Positions 7,653 through 18,786 are shown, counted from the stretch's first letter. The stretch: 64,000 nucleotides of DNA from Salinisphaera sp049568105 (GCF_049568105.1 NZ_CP145335.1:1178001-1242000), one strand, 5' to 3'. The notes: generated by a model not told the origin, from the sequence alone. Numbers and translations are program-made.

Positions 7653-8150
7653 ATGAAGTTCCAAGAGACCTTCGATTTCGACTATCCGGCTGCCGTCATC
7701 CTGCGTATGTTCGGTGACAAGGATTACTACCTGGCCAAGTATCGAGAAATGGGGGGTGAGGCCCCTGAAGTGCTCGATACCAAGGCCGAGGACGACAAGT
7801 TCTCGATCACCGTGCGCCATGCATTGGATGCCACCCGATTGAAATTTCCGGATTTCATCAAGAGCCGGATGGGGGATCAGCTGTTTCTGCGCCAGACCGA
7901 TGCCTGGCAGCTCAATCAGGCCCGTGGGCGGATCCATACCGATATCGAAAAAGCGCCAGTCGAAATCGTGGCCGACATGCATCTGGCCGATACCTCGGGC
8001 GGCTCGCGGCTGACCATGGATTTCCATATCGAGGCGTCGGTGCCGCTGATCGGCGGCAAGGTCGAAAAAGCCGTGGCTGGCCCGATCACCCGTCATACCC
8101 AGAAAGATCTGCAGCTCACCAACCGCATGGCCGCCGACTACACCGACTAG
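7653..8150 (+). CDS. DUF2505 family protein (START/Bet v1-like)
   Basis: 165 residues resembling DUF2505, a family I recall as belonging to the START/SRPBCC (Bet v1-like) hydrophobic-ligand-binding fold. The N-terminal FDFDYPAAVILRMFGDKDYY and the strand-rich middle with a long C-terminal helix fit that fold. AAGGA at 7640-7644 lies 8 bases before ATG 7653, which fixes the start. It directly follows the ABC1 kinase gene. No signal peptide or membrane segment is visible, so it is probably cytoplasmic. A role in carrying a lipid or quinone for the kinase is inference. Confidence 0.75.
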   Translation: MKFQETFDFDYPAAVILRMFGDKDYYLAKYREMGGEAPEVLDTKAEDDKFSITVRHALDATRLKFPDFIKSRMGDQLFLRQTDAWQLNQARGRIHTDIEKAPVEIVADMHLADTSGGSRLTMDFHIEASVPLIGGKVEKAVAGPITRHTQKDLQLTNRMAADYTD

Positions 8151-8161
8151 TCGGTCGGCCG

Positions 8162-8199
8162 CCAGAGTCGTCGACGGCCCGCGCCGCCGACGGCTCTGG
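8162..8199. terminator. Bidirectional hairpin between DUF2505 gene and mutS
   Basis: CCAGAG (8162-8167) pairs with CTCTGG (8194-8199) and the pairing continues inward to 8177/8184 with one G-T pair and one mismatch, giving about 15 pairs around a 6-base loop. It lies between the convergent gene ends (8150 and 8206). No T-tract is present on either strand, so it may act as a transcript end-stabiliser as much as a terminator. Confidence 0.6.
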
Positions 8200-8205
8200 A
8201 GCGCC

Positions 8206-10791
8206 TCAGCGCCCCAGCAAGTTCTTCAATTCGTAGAGTTTGGCCAGTGCCTGGCGTGGGGTGAGATCGTCGCAGTCGAGCGCTTCCAGGGCGTCATGTA
8301 CCGCATCGGGCTCGGGTTCGGCGGCTGGTCGCGGTCCTTCGAACAGCCCCAGCTGCGGGCTGGCAGTCTCCAGCGAGGCAGTTTCCAGTTCTGCCAGATG
8401 TTTTTCGGCCTGCCGGATGACTTTTTTCGGTACGCCGGCGAGCGCTGCCACCTGCAGTCCGAAGCTGCGCGAGGCCGGCCCGGGGCGGATCGCATGCAGG
8501 AAGGCCAGCTTCTGTTCGCCTCCGGCATCGGCGTAATCCGCTACTTCGAAATGCGCGTTTTTCGAGGCCGGCCAGTCGGCTGCGATTTGGGTCAGCTCGA
8601 AGTAATGGGTTGCGAACAGCGTATACGAGCGATTGTGGTGGGCGAGCCGTTCGGCAACGGCGCGTGCCAGCGCCAGCCCGTCGTAGGTCGAGGTGCCGCG
8701 CCCGATCTCGTCGAGCAGCACCAGCGAACGCTCGGTGGCATGGTGCAGGATCTGGGCGGTCTCGCTCATCTCGACCATGAAGGTCGACTGGCCGGCGGAA
8801 AGATCATCGCCAGCGCCGATCCGGGTGAAGATCCGGTCCAGCGGGCCGATGGTCGCTGAATCGGCGGGTACGAACGAGCCGATATGCGCCATCAGCACGA
8901 TCAAGGCAGTCTGGCGCATATAGGTCGACTTGCCGCCCATATTAGGGCCAGTGATCAGCAACAGCCGGGTGTCGTCGTCCAGTTCTGTGTCGTTGGCCAC
9001 GAACGGCGCATCCGAAACCCACTCGACCACTGGATGCCGGCCGCCACTGATATGGACCCCTGGCACATCGGTCAGTTTTGGCGCCACCCAGCGATAATCT
9101 ACGGCACAGCGTGCCAGCCCGCCCAGCACATCCAGCCGGGCCAGGCCGTCGGCGATCGACTGCAGCCGCGACATATGCGTGCCCAGTTCGGTCACCAGCT
9201 GTTCGTAGAGATGCTTTTCGCGCGCCAGGGCCCGCTCGCGAGCCGAGAGCACCTTGTCCTCGAAGGATTTCAGTTCCGGCGTGATATAGCGTTCGACGGC
9301 CTTGAGCGTCTGGCGGCGCTGGTAATCGAGCGGGGCCTTGTCGGAATGGGTGCGGCCCATTTCGATGTAATAGCCGTGGACCCGGTTGTAGCCGACCTTG
9401 AGTGTGTCGACGCCGGTACGCTCGCGCTCGCGTGCCTCGAGTTCGGCCAGATAGCCGTCGGCGTTCGACGACAGTTTGCGCAGCTCGTCCAGGGTATCGT
9501 CATAGCCGTCGGCCAGTACCCCGCCATCGCGGATCACCACCGGCGGCGACTGCACGATTGCTCGGGCCAGCAGGCCGGCCAGGTCGTCGGCCGGGTCCAG
9601 CGCGGTATCGATGCCGGCCAGCAGCGGCGCATCCAGCCCGGCCAGCTCCGTTTTGATGCCCGGCAGACCGGCCAGGGCCGCAGCCAGACCCGATAGATCG
9701 CGTGGTCTGGCCGAGCCCAGCGCGATACGGGTGGCGATGCGTTCGACGTCGGCCATCGAACGCAGTTTGTCGGACAGCGTCACGTAGGCGCCGCGCATCA
9801 GGGTTTCGATCGCCTGATGACGATGGGCCAGGGTATTGAAATCGCGAGTCGGCTCGGCGCTCCAGCGGCGTAGCGCTCGGGCGCCCATAGCGGTCGCGCA
9901 GCGATCCAGCAGGCCGATCAGGCTGTGCTTGGTATCGCCGGTCGCACTCGCCTCGATCTCCAGGTTGCGGCGGGTTGCCGCATCCAGAATCAGCGTATCG
10001 GTCACCGCATAGGTGCGCATCGATGCGATATGCGCGAGCGCGGCCTGTTGGGTGGCCTCGACATAGTCGATCAGTGCGCCGGCCGCAGCGATCGCCCGCG
10101 GTTGATCGCCGCAGCCGAAACCGTCGAGCTGGGCGACGCCGAAAAAGCCTTCGAGCTTGCGCCGCGCCGAGACCGCATCGAACAGCCAGGCTGGTCGCTC
10201 GGTACGCGCGGTTTCACCCAGTGAAAGCTCTAGCGTCGAGTTGTCGGCGAGCACGACTTCGCGCGGAGCGAGCCGGCCCAGTTCGGCGTTGAGCGCGGCT
10301 TCGTCGGCAACCTCGGTAACCGCCAGATCGCCACGTGCGAGTTCCAGCGTGGCGATGCCGATGGCCCGCTTGGCTGGGGCGATCGCCACGATCAGATTGG
10401 CGCGTCGGGCATCCAGCAGCGCATCGTCAGTGACCGTGCCCGGCGTGACCACCCGGACCACTTCGCGCTTGACCGGGCCCTTGGTCGCCCCGGGCGCTTC
10501 CATCTGTTCGCAAATCGCCACCGATTCGCCGCGGGCGATCAGCCGCGCCAGATACGATTCGGCCGAGTGATAGGGCACGCCGGCCATCGGGATCGATACC
10601 CCGCCGGATTCGCCCCGAGCGGTTAGGGTGATGTCCAGCAATCCCGCGGCGCGCTTGGCGTCGTCGAAGAACAGTTCGTAGAAATCGCCCATGCGGTAGA
10701 ACACCAGCATGTGCGGGTATTCGTCCTTGATCGCCAGATATTGGCGGATCATCGGCGTGTGGTGGGCGTGGTAGTTCGCCGTATCGCTCAT
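8206..10791 (-). CDS. mutS: DNA mismatch repair protein MutS
   Basis: Recognises base mismatches and small loops and starts methyl-directed repair with MutL. The 861 residues match the family (about 855). Domains in order: mismatch-binding domain with MGDFYELFFDD (the Phe-x-Glu pair contacts the mismatch), connector, lever and clamp regions, then the ABC-type ATPase with the P-loop TGPNMGGKST and the Walker B VLLDEIGRGTSTYDG in the last third. A QLGLFEG segment near the C-terminus fits the beta-clamp-binding consensus. It is divergent from pncC with 106 bases between them, a common MutS-CinA-RecA neighbourhood. Confidence 0.98.
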   Translation of the reverse strand: MSDTANYHAHHTPMIRQYLAIKDEYPHMLVFYRMGDFYELFFDDAKRAAGLLDITLTARGESGGVSIPMAGVPYHSAESYLARLIARGESVAICEQMEAPGATKGPVKREVVRVVTPGTVTDDALLDARRANLIVAIAPAKRAIGIATLELARGDLAVTEVADEAALNAELGRLAPREVVLADNSTLELSLGETARTERPAWLFDAVSARRKLEGFFGVAQLDGFGCGDQPRAIAAAGALIDYVEATQQAALAHIASMRTYAVTDTLILDAATRRNLEIEASATGDTKHSLIGLLDRCATAMGARALRRWSAEPTRDFNTLAHRHQAIETLMRGAYVTLSDKLRSMADVERIATRIALGSARPRDLSGLAAALAGLPGIKTELAGLDAPLLAGIDTALDPADDLAGLLARAIVQSPPVVIRDGGVLADGYDDTLDELRKLSSNADGYLAELEARERERTGVDTLKVGYNRVHGYYIEMGRTHSDKAPLDYQRRQTLKAVERYITPELKSFEDKVLSARERALAREKHLYEQLVTELGTHMSRLQSIADGLARLDVLGGLARCAVDYRWVAPKLTDVPGVHISGGRHPVVEWVSDAPFVANDTELDDDTRLLLITGPNMGGKSTYMRQTALIVLMAHIGSFVPADSATIGPLDRIFTRIGAGDDLSAGQSTFMVEMSETAQILHHATERSLVLLDEIGRGTSTYDGLALARAVAERLAHHNRSYTLFATHYFELTQIAADWPASKNAHFEVADYADAGGEQKLAFLHAIRPGPASRSFGLQVAALAGVPKKVIRQAEKHLAELETASLETASPQLGLFEGPRPAAEPEPDAVHDALEALDCDDLTPRQALAKLYELKNLLGR

Positions 10792-10885
10792 GGGCTATCG
10801 TCGTAACGGTGTGCGTGGCGCGGATCGCGCGTTGGATAGTCGCGGATTGTAGTCCCAGCTGCCCGATTTCGCAGGACACGAGTGG

Positions 10886-10891
10886 CATAAT
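10886..10891 (+). promoter_or_regulatory. -10 box immediately before pncC
   Basis: CATAAT (5 of 6) ends only 6 bases before the pncC ATG at 10898, so transcription would be expected to begin at or next to the start codon. No clear -35 box and no ribosome-binding site are present, which suggests a leaderless message or a later true start. Confidence 0.4.
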
Positions 10892-10897
10892 AGCGAT

Positions 10898-11407
10898 ATG
10901 ACTGCGCTATACGACCCCGATCGTTCGATCACCGGCCTGGTCGAGCAGCTTGCCACGCTGCTGCCGGCCCGCGATCAGATGCTGGCGACCGCTGAATCCT
11001 GTACCGGCGGCCTGATCGCAGCGGCCTGTACCGATGTGTCCGGCAGTTCGGCCTGGTTCGAGCGCGGCTATGTGACCTATTCGAATGCGGCCAAGCAACA
11101 GGATCTGGGCGTCGCGCCCGCGCTGCTCGACGATCACGGCGCGGTCAGCGAGGCCGTAGTGGCTGCGATGACCCGCGGTGTGCTGGCGGCATCGATTGCT
11201 GACTGGGCAATCGCCGTTTCTGGCGTGGCGGGCCCGAACGGCGGCAGCGACACCAAACCGGTCGGCACCGTCTATATCGGTTGGCAGCAACGCGGCGGCC
11301 AGGCCGATGTGGTCCGCTATGATTTCGACGGCGATCGAGGGGCTGTGCGCCGGGCTTCGGTCCTAGCGGCCCTTATGGGCCTGCGCCAGCGGGTCGATGC
11401 GCTCTAG
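10898..11407 (+). CDS. pncC: Nicotinamide-nucleotide amidohydrolase PncC (CinA C-terminal type)
   Basis: Converts NMN to nicotinate mononucleotide, recycling the NMN made by DNA ligase and other NAD consumers. At 169 residues it is the stand-alone CinA C-terminal domain. The motifs TAESCTGGLIAAACTDVSGSS (start near residue 29; the first Ser-Cys-Thr-Gly-Gly forms the active site), GYVTYSNAAK and AVSGVAGPNGGSDTKPVGTVY are all visible. It lies upstream of recA as in many proteobacteria. The start has no ribosome site and a -10 box directly before it, so the message may be leaderless. Confidence 0.93.
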   Translation: MTALYDPDRSITGLVEQLATLLPARDQMLATAESCTGGLIAAACTDVSGSSAWFERGYVTYSNAAKQQDLGVAPALLDDHGAVSEAVVAAMTRGVLAASIADWAIAVSGVAGPNGGSDTKPVGTVYIGWQQRGGQADVVRYDFDGDRGAVRRASVLAALMGLRQRVDAL

Positions 11408-11637
11408 CGGCCGTTAAGTCAGCCTAGAGGCCGCGTCAAACCGTGCTGTGCCGGTTATACGGACGCGCTGTCGTCGGCGGAGCGTCCGCAATGCTCGGGC
11501 GGTTTGGGCAGCCCAAGCAAGACCGGCAGGTTCGCTCTGTGATGCCTTGGCATGCCACGACAACGAACGGCGTGGCTGCCGGCTGCGTCGCCCTCGCCTG
11601 GGTACTAGGCCGACCGGGCCAAAGGTGAGTGCAAGCC

Positions 11638-12174
11638 ATGTCCGACGTCGATAAAGCCCCGACCCAGCGGCTGTTCTTTACGGCTTGGCCGCCGCCTTTG
11701 GTTGCGGATCAGGTTGCCGAGCGCGCCCGTGTCCTGGACCTCGCGGGGCGGGCCGTCCCACGCGATAAACTGCATCTAACGCTGGCTTTTCACGGTCGCT
11801 GCGATGTCGGCCAGCGCCTGCGCCTGATCGAGATGGCCGATGCGATCGTATTGCGGCCGTTCGAGTTGGTTTTCGACCGGCTGGATTGTTTCGTACGGCC
11901 GCGCATTGTCTGGCTCGGCGTCTCCGAGATACCGACAACGCTGAGCGAGCTAGCCGAAAAACTAGCGGGTGAGCGGGTTGATCGACGCGGGTTTGTGCCG
12001 CATATCTCAGTCATGCGAGACGCCGAACCGGTGGCCGCTCGAGCGATCGAGCCGATCGTCTGGCCGGTCGCCGACTTTGCCTTGGTCGAAAGCGGCGCAC
12101 ACGGTCAGCCTGGCGGCTATCGCACCCTCGCACGCTGGGCGCTGACCCATGATCGCGCTCCGGATATGAAATAA
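11638..12174 (+). CDS. thpR: RNA 2',3'-cyclic phosphodiesterase (2'-5' RNA ligase family)
   Basis: A 2H phosphoesterase of about 178 residues; family members hydrolyse 2',3'-cyclic phosphates at RNA ends or ligate tRNA halves with a 2'-5' bond in vitro. Both catalytic HxTx-type motifs are visible: HLTLAF near residue 41 and HISVM near residue 120, the second with Ser in place of Thr, which is allowed. ATG 11638 is preferred because AGGTGAG (11623-11629) lies 8 bases upstream; an in-frame GTG at 11629 falls inside that ribosome site. It sits between pncC and recA, a frequent position for this family. Confidence 0.88.
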   Translation: MSDVDKAPTQRLFFTAWPPPLVADQVAERARVLDLAGRAVPRDKLHLTLAFHGRCDVGQRLRLIEMADAIVLRPFELVFDRLDCFVRPRIVWLGVSEIPTTLSELAEKLAGERVDRRGFVPHISVMRDAEPVAARAIEPIVWPVADFALVESGAHGQPGGYRTLARWALTHDRAPDMK

Positions 12175-12203
12175 TCTAGGGCTAGACACATTTCGCGTTG
12201 CCG

Positions 12204-12226
12204 CGCTCGCACGCGAGCGGCGCTCG
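12204..12226 (+). promoter_or_regulatory. Alternative hairpins in the recA leader
   Basis: CGCTCGC (12204-12210) is complementary to GCGAGCG (12213-12219), and the CGAGCG part of that arm is also complementary to a second CGCTCG (12221-12226). The middle arm can pair with only one side at a time. The recA ATG is at 12248. Upstream, AATAAT (12170-12175) could be a -10 box. I see no LexA box of the CTGT-N8-ACAG type. Confidence 0.4.
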
Positions 12227-12247
12227 ATCCCAACGGACTCAATCACT

Positions 12248-13351
12248 ATGGATGAAGATCGCAAGAAAGCATTGGCCGCTGCGCTGAGTCAGATCGAACG
12301 CCAGTTCGGCAAGGGTTCGGTGATGCGCATGGGCGACGTCGACAATTCCAACGTCGCCTCGATCTCCAGCGGCTCGCTGACCCTGGATATCGCACTCGGC
12401 ATCGGCGGTTATCCGCGCGGCCGCGTGGTCGAGATCTATGGCCCGGAATCCTCGGGCAAGACCACGCTCACGTTGCAGGCGATTGCCGAAGCCCAGCGTA
12501 ATGGCGGCACGGCTGCATTCATCGACGCCGAACATGCGCTGGATCCGACCTATGCCGAAGCACTCGGCGTGGATATCGAGAATCTGTTGATCTCCCAGCC
12601 CGATACCGGCGAGCAGGCGCTGGAAATCGCGGACATGCTGGTGCGTTCGGCGGCGGTCGATATCGTGGTCATCGACTCGGTGGCCGCGTTGACGCCCAAG
12701 GCCGAGATCGAAGGCGAGATGGGCGACTCGCACGTTGGCCTGCAGGCGCGTTTGATGAGTCAGGCCCTGCGCAAGCTGACCTCGAACATCAAGCGCACCG
12801 GCACTACGGTGATGTTCATCAACCAAATCCGGATGAAGATCGGCGTGATGTTCGGCTCGCCCGAGACCACCACCGGCGGCAACGCACTGAAGTTCTATGC
12901 CTCGGTGCGACTGGACATCCGACGCATCGGATCGATCAAAAAGGGCGACGAGGTCATCGGCAACGAAACCCGGGTCAAGATCGTCAAGAACAAGATGGCG
13001 CCGCCGTTCCGCAAGGCCGAGTTCGAGATCCTCTATGGCGAGGGTTCCTCGCGCGAGGGCGAGATCATCGACTTGGGTGTCGCCAACAATCTGGTGGAAA
13101 AAGCCGGTTCCTGGTATTCCTACAATGGTGATCGGGTCGGCCAGGGCAAAGACAACGCTCGCCAGTTCCTCAAGGACAATCCCGAGATCGCCCAGCAGAT
13201 CGAAGCTGCCCTGCGCGAAAAACTGCTGCCCAAGAAAAAGAAGAAGGGCGAGGAAGAACCCGCCGAAGGCGAAGCGGCGACCGCCGAGGCCGGCGATACC
13301 GACCTGCTCAGCAGCAGTGGCAACGGCAACGGCAAAAAGAAAGGCGGCTGA
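12248..13351 (+). CDS. recA: Recombinase RecA
   Basis: The central strand-exchange ATPase, also the co-protease for LexA cleavage. 367 residues. Visible are the P-loop GPESSGKT (65-72), IDAEHALDP, the FINQIRMKIGVMFGSPETT loop region and the conserved C-terminal part. The last 35 residues form a Lys-rich then Glu-rich tail ending in Gly-Asn-Lys repeats, longer and more charged than in E. coli. recX follows 22 bases later. Regulation is unclear because no canonical LexA site is visible upstream. Confidence 0.99.
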   Translation: MDEDRKKALAAALSQIERQFGKGSVMRMGDVDNSNVASISSGSLTLDIALGIGGYPRGRVVEIYGPESSGKTTLTLQAIAEAQRNGGTAAFIDAEHALDPTYAEALGVDIENLLISQPDTGEQALEIADMLVRSAAVDIVVIDSVAALTPKAEIEGEMGDSHVGLQARLMSQALRKLTSNIKRTGTTVMFINQIRMKIGVMFGSPETTTGGNALKFYASVRLDIRRIGSIKKGDEVIGNETRVKIVKNKMAPPFRKAEFEILYGEGSSREGEIIDLGVANNLVEKAGSWYSYNGDRVGQGKDNARQFLKDNPEIAQQIEAALREKLLPKKKKKGEEEPAEGEAATAEAGDTDLLSSSGNGNGKKKGG

Positions 13352-13373
13352 GTCAGCCTGAGCCGGACGCAAA

Positions 13374-13862
13374 ATGAGTGATGAGCTCGACAACCGCCAG
13401 CCCGACGAAGCGGAGGCGATCGCTGCCGAGCATTTAGCGATCCGCAAGCAGGCCATGGATCTGTTGGCCCGGCGCGAGCATGCCCGGGCCGAGCTCGTGG
13501 CCAAGCTCAAAAAACGCGAGCACGGGGTCGATGACATCGAGATCGTGCTCGAGGAGCTGGCTGCCGAGGCCCTGCAGTCGGATGCGCGCTATGCCGAGGC
13601 CGCCGTAGCCAATAAGGCCCGTCGCGGTATCGGCCCGGTGCGCATTCGGGCCGAGTTGACTGCGGCCGGCGTAAACGATGGCGATATCCAAGCCGCGCTG
13701 GCGGCGGCCGAGGTCGATTGGGATGCCATAGCCGATGCCGCCCGCCGCAAGCGCTTCGGCGATGTGCCGCCGGCTGATTTTCCTACCAAGGCCAAGCAGA
13801 TGCGTTTTCTGCAGCGGCGCGGTTTTGACCCCGATCAGCTCGCGGCCGCCTTCGACGACTGA
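13374..13862 (+). CDS. recX: Regulatory protein RecX
   Basis: A small helical protein (162 residues) that binds inside the RecA filament and inhibits its activity. The three-helix tandem repeats are recognisable: AMDLLARREHARAELVAKLKKR, the DARYAEAAVANKARRGIGPVRIRAEL block and the C-terminal KAKQMRFLQRRGFDPDQL block. Its place directly after recA confirms the call. It is probably translated from the recA message. Confidence 0.93.
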   Translation: MSDELDNRQPDEAEAIAAEHLAIRKQAMDLLARREHARAELVAKLKKREHGVDDIEIVLEELAAEALQSDARYAEAAVANKARRGIGPVRIRAELTAAGVNDGDIQAALAAAEVDWDAIADAARRKRFGDVPPADFPTKAKQMRFLQRRGFDPDQLAAAFDD

Positions 13863-13950
13863 GAGCCTGCTTCCGGGAAGGGCCGGATATCGTCGCTGGC
13901 CTGTTCCGATGGCATGATCAAAGATCGGACGATCTGCGATGAGGTTCGCG

Positions 13951-14253
13951 ATGAAAGTAACCGCCGAAATTTGTGTCATCCCGATGGGCGCGGGCGTCTC
14001 GGTGGCCGAGTATGTAGCCGCCTGTGGCCCGATTCTGGAAGCGGCCGGCCTGAACCCCGAACTGCATGCCTACGGCACCAACGTCGAAGGCGAATGGGAC
14101 GATGTGTTTGCGGCGTTCAAGGAATGCCACCAAACCATTCACGATCTGGGCGCGCCGCGGGTGTTCACGACCATCAAGGTCGGTACCCGAACCGATCGCG
14201 AACAAACCAACGCCGACAAGATCGCGGCCGTGCGCGGAGGTAGCCCTAAATAA
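13951..14253 (+). CDS. MTH1187/YkoF-type thiamine-binding family protein
   Basis: About 100 residues with the MTH1187 (DUF77) pattern: an initial strand V-T-A-E-I-C-V-I-P-M-G, then VAEYVAACGPILEAAGL, the HAYGTNVEGEWDDVFAAFK segment and a final VFTTIKVGTRTD strand. The family forms small ferredoxin-like tetramers related to the thiamine-binding YkoF domain; its physiological role is poorly defined. ATG 13951 is preferred because GAGG (13941-13944) lies 6 bases upstream; the earlier in-frame ATG at 13939 lacks such a site. It stands alone between recX and alaS and no thiamine gene is near. Confidence 0.8.
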   Translation: MKVTAEICVIPMGAGVSVAEYVAACGPILEAAGLNPELHAYGTNVEGEWDDVFAAFKECHQTIHDLGAPRVFTTIKVGTRTDREQTNADKIAAVRGGSPK

Positions 14254-14389
14254 TACGCAGCGCGCCGTATGATCAGTGGGCGGCGTGGCTGGTCGTAGCC
14301 GTCTGTGCGACTGAAAGCGAGACTGGGGCCGAACCCTGCCTTTTGCTAGACTGACGCGCTATTTAGAGGGTGCACCGGAGACGCGGCCC

Positions 14390-17017
<2,628 letters not shown>

Positions 17018-17068
17018 TATGAATGCACGGGCGGCAGAGCGTCGTCCAAGACAAGGAAAAACGATTCC

Positions 17069-18340
17069 ATGGCACTGATTGTCCAGAAATACGGTGGTTC
17101 CTCAGTCGGCTCGATCGACAAGATCAAACGCATCGCCGACAAGATCAAAGGCTATCGCGATCAGGGCGATCAGGTGGTCGTGGTCGTTTCGGCTATGGGC
17201 GGCGAGACCGATCGTCTGACCGAACTGGCCGACGAATTGTCCGGCCGCCCAGTGCCGCGTGAAATGGATGTCCTGCTGTCGACCGGCGAGCAGGTCACCA
17301 TCGCATTGCTGTCGATGGCGCTGTCGCATATCGGGGTCAATGCGCGTTCGTATACCGGTTGGCAGGTGCCGATCACCTCCGACGATTTCCATTCGCGGGC
17401 GCGCATCGAAGAAATCGAAGACAAGAACCTGCGCGAGACCCTCGATAATGGCCAGGTCGCGGTCGTGGCGGGCTTTCAGGGCATTACCAGCGACGGCTCG
17501 ATTTCGACGCTCGGTCGCGGCGGCTCGGATACCACTGCCGTAGCGTTGGCTGCAGCGCTCAAGGCCGATGAGTGCCAGATCTATACCGACGTTGATGGCG
17601 TCTACACGACCGATCCGCGCGTGGTCGAAGGGGCGCGCCGGCTCGACAAGATCACGTTTGAAGAAATGCTCGAGATGGCCAGTCTCGGCTCGAAGGTATT
17701 GCAGATCCGTGCGGTCGAGTTCGCCGGTAAGTACGGTGTCCCGCTGCGCGTGCTGTCGACCTTCGATGACGGCCCCGGCACGTTGATCACTCTGGAGGAA
17801 TACGTGGAAGAACCGATTATTTCAGGCATCGCCTTTACCCGGGACGAGTCGCAGCTGACCGTGCTCGGCGTACCCGACCGGCCGGGCATTGCCTATTCGC
17901 TGCTCGGTCCGATTGGCGAGAACAACATCGAAGTCGACATGATCCTGCAGAATGTCTCGGGGGATTCGTCGAGCGACTACACGCTGACCGACTTCACCTT
18001 TACCGTGCACAAGCGCGATTACGAGACCGCTAAAACGCTGTTGGAAAAATCTGCACCGGATGTCGGCGCACGCGAAGTCACCGGTACCCCGGATGTCTGC
18101 AAGGTCTCGCTGGTTGGCGTGGGCATGCGCTCGCATGCCAACGTGGCCGCGCGGATGTTCAAGGCCCTGGCCGACGAGAACATCAATATCCGTATGATCT
18201 CGACCACCGAGATCAAGATCTCGATCGTGGTCGAGAACAAATACCTCGAGCTGGCCGTGCGGGCGCTGCACGACGAATTCGATCTGGACGAAGAGCCGAA
18301 AAAGGTCGAGTCCGAACTGACGCCGGCAGCCGAGCAATAG
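17069..18340 (+). CDS. lysC: Aspartate kinase
   Basis: Phosphorylates aspartate, the first step to lysine, threonine, methionine and diaminopimelate. It is a 423-residue monofunctional enzyme. The kinase domain begins with the VQKYGGSSV motif and contains FQGITSDGSISTLGRGGSD; two ACT domains follow from about residue 265 (VLGVPDRPGIAYSLLGPIGE and the SLVGVGMRSHANVAARMF segment), which usually bind lysine and threonine for feedback control. AAGGA lies 11 bases before ATG 17069. It follows alaS by 51 bases, the Pseudomonas-type order, but no csrA follows. Confidence 0.97.
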   Translation: MALIVQKYGGSSVGSIDKIKRIADKIKGYRDQGDQVVVVVSAMGGETDRLTELADELSGRPVPREMDVLLSTGEQVTIALLSMALSHIGVNARSYTGWQVPITSDDFHSRARIEEIEDKNLRETLDNGQVAVVAGFQGITSDGSISTLGRGGSDTTAVALAAALKADECQIYTDVDGVYTTDPRVVEGARRLDKITFEEMLEMASLGSKVLQIRAVEFAGKYGVPLRVLSTFDDGPGTLITLEEYVEEPIISGIAFTRDESQLTVLGVPDRPGIAYSLLGPIGENNIEVDMILQNVSGDSSSDYTLTDFTFTVHKRDYETAKTLLEKSAPDVGAREVTGTPDVCKVSLVGVGMRSHANVAARMFKALADENINIRMISTTEIKISIVVENKYLELAVRALHDEFDLDEEPKKVESELTPAAEQ

Positions 18341-18436
18341 GGCAAACCAGCGAGAGCCGGAGCCTCGTTATATCGGGGTTCTGGCATGCTCGAACGGCCA
18401 TCGAACACGCGACGGAAAATTATTTGCCGCAAAGGG

Positions 18437-18465
18437 TTTACCCGGGCGCCCCAAGCCGCTATTAT
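18437..18465 (+). promoter_or_regulatory. Promoter for the tRNA-Ser / tRNA-Arg operon
   Basis: TTTACC (18437-18442, 4 of 6) and TATTAT (18460-18465, 5 of 6) are 17 bases apart. Transcription would begin near 18472, giving a leader of about 120 bases before tRNA-Ser. No other gene fits between this promoter and the tRNAs. Confidence 0.65.
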
Positions 18466-18594
18466 GCGCAGCCTCGATTGATCGATCGCGGATGCATCGC
18501 ACGGTCGCTTCATTCGAAAGTCGCTTTGTTCGACGGTCGACGTAAAAGGAATTCTCATATATCCTTTGCGTCGCACGAAACAACGGATTTTTCG

Positions 18595-18687
18595 GGAGAG
18601 GTGGCCGAGCGGTCGAAGGCGCTCCCCTGCTAAGGGAGTAAGGGGTTTATAGCCCCTTCGAGGGTTCGAATCCCTCCCTCTCCGCCA
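18595..18687 (+). tRNA. tRNA-Ser (GCU)
   Basis: A 93-base type II tRNA with a long variable arm and encoded CCA (18685-18687). GGAGAGG pairs with CCTCTCC in the acceptor stem, the anticodon stem CTCCC / GGGAG encloses the loop CTGCTAA with GCT at 18629-18631, and the T-arm is GGGTTCGAATCCC. It is the counterpart of E. coli serV next to the tRNA-Arg(ACG) genes. Confidence 0.97.
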
Positions 18688-18701
18688 TACAATATGTTTA
18701 T

Positions 18702-18778
18702 GCGCCCGTAGCTCAGTTGGATAGAGCGTGCGGCTACGAACCGCAAGGTCGGGAGTTCGAATCTTCCCGGGCGCACCA
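18702..18778 (+). tRNA. tRNA-Arg (ACG)
   Basis: A 77-base cloverleaf starting GCGCCCG and ending CGGGCGC-A-CCA, with anticodon ACG at 18736-18738 between TGCGG and CCGCA. A34 would be deaminated to inosine, so it reads CGU, CGC and CGA. It follows tRNA-Ser by 14 bases and shares its transcript. Confidence 0.97.
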
Positions 18779-18786
18779 TATAGTAG

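Noticed and set aside
12239..13537. 432-codon frame opposite recA
   Set aside because: It lies wholly antisense to recA and part of recX. Long antisense frames are expected in GC-rich genes with strong codon bias; no independent start or domain supports it.
18368..18633. Short frames between lysC and tRNA-Ser as csrA candidates
   Set aside because: Neither strand shows the CsrA pattern (an initial strand with TRR and G-E elements, about 61 residues). The frames overlap the tRNA promoter and the tRNA.
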